From Weeksellaceae bacterium (lineage in GTDB: Bacteria; Bacteroidota; Bacteroidia; Flavobacteriales; Weeksellaceae): DNA of 64,000 nucleotides. Location: contig JAIBEX010000020.1 in assembly GCA_019459455.1 (NCBI GenBank), forward strand, positions 248,001-312,000. The letters run 5' to 3'. The notes under the pieces are model-generated. The model ran no database searches. It saw nothing but the letters and a program-made list of their open reading frames with translations, and had not been told where the DNA came from. Numbering within the stretch: position 1 is the first letter of the stretch; every line of letters begins with the position of its first letter. Below, one piece after another: positions 1 through 7,869 of this stretch. A program made the position numbers and the translations under genes.

Positions 1-332
1 GTACTGCAGCCGGCAATCCAGATCCTGATGAAAGGGTAGGTTCCCAGTTTGGGCAGGATTTCGTTTCTCAGTGTTTTATAGAATTCCGGATCCCGGAACA
101 TCTCCGTTACATTGATCGTGATTTGCTCCAGAAAACGGTTAAAGTAACCCGCATCGGTCCTGATCTTATACCGGTATTCCGCAAAGCTTACAAAACCGTC
201 CAGCTGGTACAGCCGTACGATCCGCCGCTTCAGCGAGGCACGCGAATACCCTGTAAAATCGTAACCGTACAGTTCCAGAACGTCGGAAAGCAGGATCTCA
301 ACATGCTCGTCGAAATTTTCGGAGGTATTCAC
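1..332 (-). CDS. cheR: CheR-type protein-glutamate methyltransferase, N-terminal part (runs off left edge)
   Basis: About 110 residues are visible. They match the N-terminal helical domain of CheR: a YGYDFTGYSR-like segment, a basic helix (SLKRRIVRLY), then the ITINVTEMFRDP stretch and the beginning of the SAM-binding fold (RIWIAGCST). CheR proteins transfer methyl groups from S-adenosylmethionine to glutamates, classically on chemoreceptors. The start is probably GTG at 332, because an in-frame TAA (the stop of the upstream response regulator) lies one codon before it and no ATG occurs nearby. Only three bases separate it from that regulator, so the two are co-transcribed. No chemoreceptor, CheA or CheW gene is visible. 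A CheB gene may follow outside the window, as is common in Bacteroidota, but this cannot be seen. Confidence 0.9.
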   Translation of the reverse strand, partial: MNTSENFDEHVEILLSDVLELYGYDFTGYSRASLKRRIVRLYQLDGFVSFAEYRYKIRTDAGYFNRFLEQITINVTEMFRDPEFYKTLRNEILPKLGTYPFIRIWIAGCS

Positions 333-335
333 GTT

Positions 336-710
336 TTAGTTCATCATTTTGTTAAGCAGTTGCAAAAGCTCGTCCACATTTACGGGCTTCGAAAGGTAGC
401 CGTCTGCACCGGCTTCCAGGCATTTTTCCTTGTCTCCGGTCATGGCCTGCGCCGTAATCGCAACTACCGGAATGGCTTTCAGTCCTTCGTCGCTCTTCAT
501 TTTTCTGATGGCATCATAACCATCCATTTCCGGCATCATCATATCCATCAGTACCACCCCAATATTGGGATTGGAGGTAAGGATGTTAAATCCCTGCTCT
601 GCGCTGAGCGCGGAAACGCAACGGTATTTTTTGGCCGCGAGAACAGCGCTGAGGGCAAATATATTTTTACTGTCATCGTCGACGATGAGAATTTCCCTGA
701 TTTTTTTCAT
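336..710 (-). CDS. Single-domain (CheY-like) response regulator
   Basis: A 124-residue receiver domain with no output domain. The acidic pocket D11-D12-D13, phospho-acceptor D56 (VLMDMMMP), T86 and K108 (LSKP) are all present, so it should accept phosphate. An ATG at 734 would give eight extra residues and overlap the kinase gene. The ATG at 710 is preferred because it follows TTAGAGGGT, a good ribosome binding site, and gives the usual MKK-REILIVDDD start. It lies between a hybrid kinase and CheR on one strand and probably receives phosphate from that kinase. Its receiver closely resembles the third receiver of the kinase (same MDMMMPEMDGY block), which suggests internal duplication. Confidence 0.93.
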   Translation of the reverse strand: MKKIREILIVDDDSKNIFALSAVLAAKKYRCVSALSAEQGFNILTSNPNIGVVLMDMMMPEMDGYDAIRKMKSDEGLKAIPVVAITAQAMTGDKEKCLEAGADGYLSKPVNVDELLQLLNKMMN

Positions 711-720
711 ACCCTCTAAT

Positions 721-3700
721 TTAAATTTTATCATACAACCAGACTCTTAAGAGAGAGACCAACTGATCGATATCCACAGGTTTGGAAATATAATCTGAAG
801 CTCCCACCGCGATGCATTTTTCCCGGTCACCCATCATGGCTTTGGAAGTAACCGCCAGCACAGGCAGATGCCTGAATTTTTGGGAAGCCCTGATTTCGCG
901 TATCGTTTCATAGCCATCCATTTCGGGCATCATCATGTCCATGAGCACCACATCTATGGCGGGTTCATTTTCCAGTGCTTTAATTGCCTCTTTGCCGTCC
1001 ATGGCGGGCAGCACCTTCATACCGTGAACCTCCAGTGCTTTGGTAAGCGAAAATATATTCCGCACATCATCGTCCGCAATCAATACGGTTTTATCCTTCA
1101 GGATATTCCTGAGCTCGCCCAGATTCTCGAGTCCGGCGGAACGCTGCGCACGTTTCCGGTTCTTCTCTTCCACCAGATGAAGGAAAAGTCCTGCTTCGTC
1201 CAAAATACGCTGGTAGGAATAGGCCGTTTTCACGACGATGGAATCTGCATATTTCTTAATCCGGCTTTCTTCGCCCTGAGAAAGGTTTTTACCGGTAAAT
1301 ACAATGATGGGAAGGTGTTCCAGTCCTTTGTTCTGCTTGATGGTTTCCAGCGTATCGTAGGCATTCCGGTCGGGAACACCCATGTCCAGGATTACGCAGT
1401 CGATCTCCCGGTTGTGAAGTGACTCAATGCTGTCTGAAACATTGGTCGCAATATCGGTGGTAATGTTATTTGCACTCAGGAAATAGCTTAAAGCTTTTGC
1501 GTGCTGCTCATTTTCCTCCACGATCAGTACTTTTTTTGGCGACCGGTTAAGGGCATCTTCCAGTTTCCTGAATATTTCCTGCATTTGATCCAGTGCGAAG
1601 GGTTTATTGATGAAATCCACTGCACCCCGCAGGAGGCTTTCCTGCTTAAATTTCATTGAGGACATGATGTGCACCGGAATCGGTTTGGTTTCCGGATTGG
1701 ATTTCAGGGCTTCCATGACCTCCCATCCGTCCATTACAGGTAACTGAATGTCGAGAAGAATGGCCACCGGCTTATAGTGCTGGGCCATCTCGAGCCCTGC
1801 ATCTCCCCGCACCGCTACAATGCCTTTGTATTTTCTGGTACGTGCAAAATCCAGCAGTATTTTTGCAAAAGCGGTATCGTCTTCGATGATCAGGATGACC
1901 TTATCGCCTTCAGCTATTTCATCGCGGTCATCCTCAATAGGTTGTGGTATGTGGTCTGCAATAAAACGCTCGGGCTGTTTCTGTTCTTCCTGTACAGGAT
2001 AAACTTTGGTTTCTTCTTCCGTCTCTGCCGGAAAAGTTTGTGCCTTTTCCGTATCAATCGGTATCGTGAGTGTAAATTCGCTGCCAACGCCTTCTTTGCT
2101 TTCCAGTTCAATTTGCCCACCCAGCAAACGGGCAAGTTCCCGGCTGATGGAGAGCCCCAGTCCGGTTCCGCCGTATTTCCGCTGTGTAGACCCGTCGGCC
2201 TGCTGAAAGGCTTCAAATACGAGGCGCATCTTGTCCTTCGCGATTCCGATTCCTGTATCAGTTACTTTGAAAATCACTTTCTCTCTGGTGGAGTCATTAC
2301 TTACATGAAGCGTAATGCTTCCTTCGGAAGTGAATTTAATGGCATTGGAAAGGAGGTTTTTAAGCACCTGCTCCAGGCGGAGTTTGTCGGTGTGTAAGAT
2401 TTCAATGGTTTCCGGGTCGGTTTCGATGTTCAGGTCCAGGTTTTTTTCTTTCGCCATCGGACTGAAGAGCATCTGCATATCCGAAGTAATCTCCTTTAGG
2501 GGAACATCGTCGATTTCCAGTGTCATTTTACCTGATTCTATCTTGGAAAGGTCCAGGATTTCGTCAATCAGCGTCAGTAAGCCCTGACCGGAACTCTGCA
2601 TGACTTCGGCATATTCCACATACTGTTCATCGAGGTCATCACTCTCCGTCATCAGTTTGGAGAGGAGTAAAATGGAATTTAGCGGCGTACGCAGTTCGTG
2701 CGACATATTCGCCAGGAATTCCGACTTGTATTTCGTGCTCTGTTCCAGTTCAATGGATTTCTGCTGAATGTCGATATTCCGTTCTTCAATGAGCGCGTTT
2801 TTCTCTTCCAGCAAACTGGTCCTTTCCTCCAGCTCCTGGTTGCTTTGCATGAGCTCTTCCTGCTGAACGCGCAGTTCTTCTTCGGAGGCAAGCAGTTTCT
2901 GCGACTGTGCTTCCAGTTCAGCATTGATGTTTTCGAGCTCTGAATGCTGGGTCTGTAATTCTTCGGATTGTGCCTGGGTTTCTTCCAGAAGTTCCTGCAG
3001 CTTTATGCGGCTTTGCGCACTGTGGAAGGCGAGGCCAATGTTACCTGCAACCGCCTGGAGAAATTCCAGTTGGCGTGGCGAAAAATCCCCAGTTGTACCC
3101 AGTTCCAGAACTCCAAGCGGGATCTTATACCTCGTAATCGGAAGGGCTACGATATTCTTTGGTTTGGTATTTCCGGTTGCATAGCTTATGGTTGCAGCGC
3201 TGTCCGCTATGTTTTGAACGGTGATCATTTTCCCGGAGCGGAAGGCCTCGCCAGCAATTCCTTCACCGGTTTTGAGTGTTTTCTTTGCTTCACCTTCTGC
3301 TAAAGCATAGCTCCCAATCAGGTGAAGCTGCTGGTGGTCAGTCTGCAGATAGAGCGCTGCAACCCGGCTGTCCGTGTGTGCGGTAATGCTGTCTAAAACA
3401 TCTGCAGCAAGCTTTTCGGTGCTTTTTTCGCCCATCATGCGTTCATTGAGCTGCGCGATGGAGGTGCTGAGCCATTCCTTTTCTTCCAGTGCATTGAATG
3501 AACTCTGAAGGGAGTCGGCCATATTGTTCAGGGGTTCTGCAACGCTACCGAGGGTTTCCTGGGCGTTTTGGTCCCACAGGATATTATAGTCGCCCCGCGA
3601 AATCTGTGCTGCCACCTTTTCTATGGCAATCAGACGGTTGGCGGTTTCTTCATTTTTTGTTTCAAGTTCCTCCGTGAGTTTTGTTTTTGCATTGAAGTCC

Positions 3701-4302
3701 TGCAGTACTTTACGGTAAAAAATAAGGGTGATGGTAATGGCCAAAAGCGCAGAAACAATAATCAGCCAGGGCGTGTAAGCGGCGAAACGGTCCATTGTTT
3801 CCGTTCTTGCCTGCAAAATAGCCTCTTCCTCTGCCTGCATAATGGCTACTTTATTTCGGATGGCATCCATATACTTCTTTCCGCTTAGTAGTTGCTCCGG
3901 GTTTACGGTATTGTGATCTCTTTTGTAAATGAGGTTTCGTTCCAGGATCTCCAACCTGTTTTCCACATGAGACTTTAACTTCTCCAGGTTTTTGCTTTGC
4001 GTATTGGTTTTACTGATCTCAATGGAAAGCTTCTGGATGGCATCGGCAATTTTCTCCTTAGCATTGCTGTAGGGTTCGAGAAACCGGTCATCTCTTGTAA
4101 GAAGATATCCCCTTTGTCCTGTTTCAGCATCTTTAACCAAAGAAGAGATAAGGCCTATATCTTTAATGGTCCGATTGCTGTCCCTGACCAATGAAGAATT
4201 TTCAATGAGGTTTCTGATGCTGATGAAAGATGCTACAGAGCTCGTAAACAAAAGAATCAGTGACAGGCCGAGCCCGTAGAGCAGGTTATTCTTAAAATTC
4301 AT
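721..4302 (-). CDS. Hybrid sensor histidine kinase: CHASE3-HAMP-GAF-HisKA-HATPase with three receiver domains
   Basis: 1193 residues. A membrane segment (about 5-27), a CHASE3-like periplasmic helical region (about 30-175, with the GQRGYLLT motif) and a second membrane segment (177-197) are followed by a HAMP-like region (200-265), a GAF domain (285-430) and a long Gln/Glu-rich coiled coil (430-525). HisKA carries H535 in SHELRTP, and the ATPase has N, G1 (DTGIGI) and G2 (GGTGLGLS) boxes up to about 750. Three receivers follow, with acceptors D851, D973 and D1122. Receiver 2 has EE instead of DD in its acidic pocket but keeps D973, T and K. The protein probably senses an envelope or cytoplasmic signal and passes phosphate through its own receivers to the neighbouring regulator. 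It starts 11 bases after the upstream kinase gene. The signal is unknown. Confidence 0.95.
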   Translation of the reverse strand: MNFKNNLLYGLGLSLILLFTSSVASFISIRNLIENSSLVRDSNRTIKDIGLISSLVKDAETGQRGYLLTRDDRFLEPYSNAKEKIADAIQKLSIEISKTNTQSKNLEKLKSHVENRLEILERNLIYKRDHNTVNPEQLLSGKKYMDAIRNKVAIMQAEEEAILQARTETMDRFAAYTPWLIIVSALLAITITLIFYRKVLQDFNAKTKLTEELETKNEETANRLIAIEKVAAQISRGDYNILWDQNAQETLGSVAEPLNNMADSLQSSFNALEEKEWLSTSIAQLNERMMGEKSTEKLAADVLDSITAHTDSRVAALYLQTDHQQLHLIGSYALAEGEAKKTLKTGEGIAGEAFRSGKMITVQNIADSAATISYATGNTKPKNIVALPITRYKIPLGVLELGTTGDFSPRQLEFLQAVAGNIGLAFHSAQSRIKLQELLEETQAQSEELQTQHSELENINAELEAQSQKLLASEEELRVQQEELMQSNQELEERTSLLEEKNALIEERNIDIQQKSIELEQSTKYKSEFLANMSHELRTPLNSILLLSKLMTESDDLDEQYVEYAEVMQSSGQGLLTLIDEILDLSKIESGKMTLEIDDVPLKEITSDMQMLFSPMAKEKNLDLNIETDPETIEILHTDKLRLEQVLKNLLSNAIKFTSEGSITLHVSNDSTREKVIFKVTDTGIGIAKDKMRLVFEAFQQADGSTQRKYGGTGLGLSISRELARLLGGQIELESKEGVGSEFTLTIPIDTEKAQTFPAETEEETKVYPVQEEQKQPERFIADHIPQPIEDDRDEIAEGDKVILIIEDDTAFAKILLDFARTRKYKGIVAVRGDAGLEMAQHYKPVAILLDIQLPVMDGWEVMEALKSNPETKPIPVHIMSSMKFKQESLLRGAVDFINKPFALDQMQEIFRKLEDALNRSPKKVLIVEENEQHAKALSYFLSANNITTDIATNVSDSIESLHNREIDCVILDMGVPDRNAYDTLETIKQNKGLEHLPIIVFTGKNLSQGEESRIKKYADSIVVKTAYSYQRILDEAGLFLHLVEEKNRKRAQRSAGLENLGELRNILKDKTVLIADDDVRNIFSLTKALEVHGMKVLPAMDGKEAIKALENEPAIDVVLMDMMMPEMDGYETIREIRASQKFRHLPVLAVTSKAMMGDREKCIAVGASDYISKPVDIDQLVSLLRVWLYDKI

Positions 4303-4313
4303 AGTGATACTTA

Positions 4314-5438
4314 TTAATTTTTTTCCATTTCAGGATTTACCGGTATTAAAAAATAAAATTCGGAACCTTCGCCCGGGGTACTGTGAACGCCGATGCGGCC
4401 CTGGTGACGGTCTATGATTTCCTGGCAGATGTACAGGCCAATGCCAAGTCCCTGGAAGCGTTCGGAGGTTTCCTCGATGCGGTAAAATTTGTCGAAAATC
4501 TTCTGTTGATGCTCTTCAGACATCCCAATCCCGAAATCCTGCACCGAAAAGTAGACTTCGTCGCCCCGGATTTCCGAGTGGAGGTGAATCTCGTCCGTTC
4601 CGGGCGCATATTTTATCGCGTTCGTGATAAAGTTCACCATGACCTGTTCAATGCGCATCTCGTCTCCATAGACCGGCCCTTCAACCCGACCTTTCTTAAT
4701 GATCTTAACCTCGGGATTGGATTGCTGCATCACTTCCAGGATGTGTTCCAGCACTTCATCAAATGAAAAGTACTTTTTGTTAAATTTCAGCTTTCCACTT
4801 TCAATCTTTGAAATATCAAGGAGGTCGGCAACGAGTAAATTTAATTTTTCTACCTGATTCTGCACCTTTTGCAGGCGGATTCTTACCGTGTCCAGGTCAT
4901 TTTTATCCAGGCTTCTTTCAAGCAGCTGAATATAGCCTTTGATGCTGGTCATGGGTGTTTTGAGTTCATGGCTGGCAATACTGATAAACTCATCTTTTTT
5001 CCGTTCCGCCTCTTTCCGGAATTCTATTTCCTCCCGCAGGGCTTTCTGCATATGGTTAAGTGCGCGGCTCTGTTCATAAATCCGGTAGAACGTCTGTACT
5101 TTCAGAAGCAGGATGTTCATATCTACCGGTTTGCTTATATAGTCCAGGCCTCCGGATGAGTAGCCCCGGGTGATCAGTTTCACATCGGCACTGGCGGCTG
5201 AGAGGAAAATAATGGCGGTCTCTTTGGCCTTGCTGTACCCAGAGATTGCTTCTGCTACCTCAAAACCGTCCATGCCGGGCATCTGTACATCCAGGATAAT
5301 CAGGACGTACGATTTCTTCAGTATCTTTTTCAGTGCCTCTTCACCCGATGATGCGGTATCTACCTCAAAATCATTTTTTTCGAGGACTTTTTTCAGAGAT
5401 ATAATGTTTTCCGGAGAATCATCAACAATCAGGATCAT
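4314..5438 (-). CDS. Response regulator-histidine kinase fusion (REC-HisKA-HATPase)
   Basis: A soluble 374-residue protein. The receiver domain (1-120) has D6-D7, acceptor D50 (ILDVQMPGMDG) and K103 (ISKP). A short coiled linker leads to HisKA with H157 (SHELKTP) and an ATPase domain with DFGIGMS (301-307) and GLGIGLY. There are no membrane segments. Such proteins take phosphate on their N-terminal receiver and may gate their own kinase activity. It is the first gene of the minus-strand signalling operon, read from a promoter at about 5475-5504, with the large hybrid kinase 11 bases downstream. Partner specificity cannot be read from sequence. Confidence 0.93.
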   Translation of the reverse strand: MILIVDDSPENIISLKKVLEKNDFEVDTASSGEEALKKILKKSYVLIILDVQMPGMDGFEVAEAISGYSKAKETAIIFLSAASADVKLITRGYSSGGLDYISKPVDMNILLLKVQTFYRIYEQSRALNHMQKALREEIEFRKEAERKKDEFISIASHELKTPMTSIKGYIQLLERSLDKNDLDTVRIRLQKVQNQVEKLNLLVADLLDISKIESGKLKFNKKYFSFDEVLEHILEVMQQSNPEVKIIKKGRVEGPVYGDEMRIEQVMVNFITNAIKYAPGTDEIHLHSEIRGDEVYFSVQDFGIGMSEEHQQKIFDKFYRIEETSERFQGLGIGLYICQEIIDRHQGRIGVHSTPGEGSEFYFLIPVNPEMEKN

Positions 5439-5474
5439 TTATTAAAATAGATTTAAACGCAATTAAAAAGTCAC

Positions 5475-5504
5475 CAAAGATAAGGTTTTCACAATTTCCC
5501 GCAA
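5475..5504 (-). promoter_or_regulatory. Promoter of the kinase-CheR operon
   Basis: On the minus strand a TTG (5504-5502) lies 19 bases before TATCTTTG (5482-5475). This fits the Bacteroidota promoter pattern TTG-N17-23-TAnnTTTG. Transcription would start around 5470, leaving a leader of about 30 bases before the ATG at 5438. Confidence 0.55.
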
Positions 5505-5541
5505 CTGCAAAGGACAGGAGGATAGTTGGGTGTGTCCGCGG

Positions 5542-5569
5542 TTAAAGTTGCGCATGAGACCCTGCGGCT
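5542..5569 (+). repeat. Imperfect direct repeat, copy 1 (partner at 6534-6563)
   Basis: Begins with the 14-base word TTAAAGTTGCGCAT and continues GAGACCCTGCGGCT. A second copy with the same first 14 bases and a similar continuation lies 992 bases away in the same orientation. The pair brackets the SDR gene. The intergenic stretch 5439-5703 holds this repeat, the kinase promoter and a near-palindrome (TGCGCAATTGCACA, about 5606-5619), and no convincing gene. Confidence 0.5.
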
Positions 5570-5703
5570 ACTACGGAACTGCTAAGACCGTTATTACGAT
5601 AAAAGTGCGCAATTGCACAATCCCATCCAAACTTCCTTTTTCATGGTGGACCCTGATGAAGACATTACATACTTCCTTCAGTTTACTTAATAACTAATCT
5701 TTT

Positions 5704-6504
5704 TCAGGAATCTGGTTTGGGGCTTTTTGAAATTATTAATCTCATCAATCCGGGAAACCATCGCTGCACGCCGACAAATACTTTACCGTGTCCGGTGAAA
5801 ACATAATTTCTTTTCCGTTTTAAAACAGCCCTTACCATTACTTTTGCAGCTTTATCAGTAGGCCAGATTAAATTGGACGGACGCGGGTCCGCTCTGTCGG
5901 GATGCCAGACCCCGTCATTATCCATTCTTGCAATTTCTGAAACCACAAATCCGGGATGCATGGTAGTGCAGCTCACGCCTGTACCCATTAATTCAACCTG
6001 TAACGTCTGGCCGATTGAATGTACTGCAGCTTTTGAAGCACCATAGGCACCTAAATTAGGATTAGGAAGAAATGCGCCTACACTGCCCACTAAACCAATC
6101 CTCCCTTTGTTTTTCTTTAAATGGGGCAGCGCATATTTAACCGTCAGGGCTAAGCCGGTGACATTTCCCTGTAATTGTCTGTTCCAGTCTTTGGCTGTCA
6201 GTTTTTCCACACTTCCGAAAACACCAAAACCGGCATTAGCTATAACTATATCCAAACGCCCCCAGGTTTTAATGATTTGCTGTACGGCATTTTCAATAGC
6301 GGTTTCTTCCATGATATCACAGGGTATTACCAATGCTTCCCCGCCTGAATGCCCAATCTCTTCTGCCACTTTATCCAATAGTTCTTTACGTCTGGAGGAA
6401 AGAACAACTTTATATCCCAATCTTGCCCATTCGAAGGCCATAGATTTGCCAATGCCGGATGAAGCTCCGGTTATCCATACGACGTGTTCCTGTGGATTAG
6501 TCAT
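5704..6504 (-). CDS. Short-chain dehydrogenase/reductase (SDR)
   Basis: A 266-residue classical SDR with the cofactor motif TGASSGIG (12-19), NAG (90-92), catalytic S141, and the Y154-x3-K158 pair (YGASK). It should catalyse NAD(P)-dependent oxidation or reduction of a hydroxyl/carbonyl; the substrate cannot be inferred. A C-terminal basic amphipathic tail (about 225-262, RWFPGLMRLIISK) could touch the membrane. The gene stands alone on the minus strand between two copies of an imperfect direct repeat and at the edge of an accessory region with several broken genes, so recent acquisition is possible. Confidence 0.9.
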   Translation of the reverse strand: MTNPQEHVVWITGASSGIGKSMAFEWARLGYKVVLSSRRKELLDKVAEEIGHSGGEALVIPCDIMEETAIENAVQQIIKTWGRLDIVIANAGFGVFGSVEKLTAKDWNRQLQGNVTGLALTVKYALPHLKKNKGRIGLVGSVGAFLPNPNLGAYGASKAAVHSIGQTLQVELMGTGVSCTTMHPGFVVSEIARMDNDGVWHPDRADPRPSNLIWPTDKAAKVMVRAVLKRKRNYVFTGHGKVFVGVQRWFPGLMRLIISKSPKPDS

Positions 6505-6533
6505 TTTAAGCGTTTTAGTTATTAGGATTGTTT

Positions 6534-6563
6534 TTAAAGTTGCGCATAAGGACCCGCCTGGCT
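6534..6563 (+). repeat. Imperfect direct repeat, copy 2
   Basis: Shares TTAAAGTTGCGCAT exactly with copy 1 at 5542, then AAGGACCCGCCTGGCT against GAGACCCTGCGGCT. It lies about 30-60 bases upstream of the SDR start, so it may also be part of that gene's control region. Confidence 0.5.
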
Positions 6564-6630
6564 TTAGATGGCCATGATAACATTAGGTTTTGAACCCCAT
6601 ATTTTTCACGGTGCGTGTATCACAGATTTT

Positions 6631-7128
6631 TTATTTTTTACGAGTGATGTAATAATAATGTTGAAATCTACTTTCCTGTACCTCATAACTACCTGTATAC
6701 CATTTTTCCCAATTGTAATTTTCACTAACATATAAAGTATCTTCCTTAAATATAATCTCTTTAGTGAGTCAGGCTCCCTCAGCGGTCGTATTAACTGTGT
6801 GATTTTTAACATTTTTAGCAAAGAGATAATCTAATTTTAACAGATCGTAACTGTTAAGGGAAAGTAAGATGGATCCAAAGGCTAAAAGAAAAATCCCACA
6901 GAAAATAAATGGTGACCAGAAGTCAAATTTGCTGTCAAATACCAAAAAGCTTAAAACAGAAACGGCAAAAGTCACCGTAAAATAAAAAGAATAGGTATTG
7001 AAAGTCATCTTTTCAGGATAAAAGGCCTGTTCAAAATCAACTGCCACAGATTTTAATGCCACCATACAAAATACAATAATGATATGTATAACGAGAGGAA
7101 TCTTCCTGAATTTTTTTCTGTTGATCAT
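6631..7128 (-). pseudogene. Small multi-spanning membrane protein interrupted by an in-frame TGA
   Basis: The first 119 codons encode three or four hydrophobic segments (about 10-30, 45-63, 70-95) and no recognised family. A TGA at 6771-6769 ends this frame. The same frame then continues for 45 codons to a TAA at 6633-6631 with a hydrophilic, aromatic, protein-like tail (KEIIFKEDTLYVSENYNWEK, then WYTGSYEVQESRFQHYYY). The tail reads like a genuine soluble C-terminus, so the TGA is probably a nonsense mutation of a 165-codon gene. Alternatives are a sequencing error or a protein that really ends at the TGA. A differently framed ORF over 6606-6821 looks like a by-product. Start ATG at 7128. Confidence 0.55.
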
Positions 7129-7328
7129 TTTTGTAAAGCTTCTTATGGTCTGAAGATTTCTTTTATTTTTATGTAGGTGTTTTTCTTACCGGAGGCCCTC
7201 ACCCCTTATTTTCCTTTTCGGGCACAAGCCATCCGGCACAAGTTAATTGCAGTGAATTAAAGAATTAAGCTAGTTTCAGACTTCGGGAATACTCTATCAA
7301 GCAATTCACTAAGTAAAAGAATGATAGA

Positions 7329-7479
7329 TTATGTCTTACGTTTGATTTCCAAAGCCTTTGAATCCTTTCTCCTTACTGAACTGGTGGAAAGAACAGTTTG
7401 ATTGTTAACCGTGACCGCCTGTTCTTTCTTTTCAGAAGTTTTTTTAGTTCCTTTCTGGTGTAGATTGTTTTTTTTTCAT
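7329..7479 (-). pseudogene. Microprotein frame broken at an A9 run after its ATG
   Basis: ATG at 7479 is followed by nine A residues (opposite 7468-7476). As written the frame stops after about ten codons. With one A fewer it would read MKKNNLHQKGTKKTSEKKEQ and on to KALEIKRKT, stop at 7331-7329, a 49-residue Lys/Ser/Thr-rich soluble protein. The 46 codons after the run are open and protein-like. It is either a slippage-prone or phase-variable start, a pseudogene, or a base-call error at the homopolymer. The family is not recognised. The rest of 7129-7510 holds nothing else I can support. Confidence 0.4.
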
Positions 7480-7510
7480 GACTCAGTTTTTATGTGGTTA
7501 TTGGTGTAAT

Positions 7511-7783
7511 TTATTCAGCAGTAGTCGGGTCAATAACTGTCACCACTTCGCTAACTGAATTAGCAGGAAAACCTCCCTGTTTTGCATGTTCACGAACCAT
7601 CTCTTCATTTGGGGCTATGTAAACGCAATAGATTTTGTCCCCTGTAACGTAGCTTTGAAGCCATTGGATTTGAGGTCCCATATTGCTTAGTACTCCACAT
7701 GAAGTCTGAGAAATACCTTTCAGTTGTTCCGGAGTCAGATTACCTGCTCCGGGAATTTCACGTTCAATTACATACTTAGGCAT
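7511..7783 (-). CDS. DUF4242-family small protein
   Basis: A 90-residue soluble protein beginning MPKYVIEREIPGAG with a central KIYCVYIAPNEEMVREHA segment followed by GGFPANSV, the pattern of the DUF4242 family (ferredoxin-like alpha/beta barrel; some actinobacterial relatives bind nickel). A structural or metal-binding role is possible, but no catalytic residues can be assigned. It is isolated, with spacers of about 270 bases (to the start of the broken gene) and 86 bases on its sides, within the accessory stretch. Confidence 0.8.
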   Translation of the reverse strand: MPKYVIEREIPGAGNLTPEQLKGISQTSCGVLSNMGPQIQWLQSYVTGDKIYCVYIAPNEEMVREHAKQGGFPANSVSEVVTVIDPTTAE

Positions 7784-7869
7784 GGTGTGTTAATTTAAAT
7801 TCCTACTCGTATGGCTTTTCGGTTTCGCCCCGTTTTTTTAGTGGTCGCTGGTCTCCACTTTTGTTCGCA

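Noticed and set aside
1777-2397. Long open frame on the plus strand opposite the hybrid kinase gene
   Set aside because: It is the complement of a clear kinase coding region, has no domain and no start context. The same holds for the other antisense frames over well-identified genes.
6606-6821. 71-codon minus-strand frame overlapping the tail of the broken membrane-protein gene
   Set aside because: Composition is poor, it overlaps the better in-frame continuation after the TGA, and it has no promoter or start signal.
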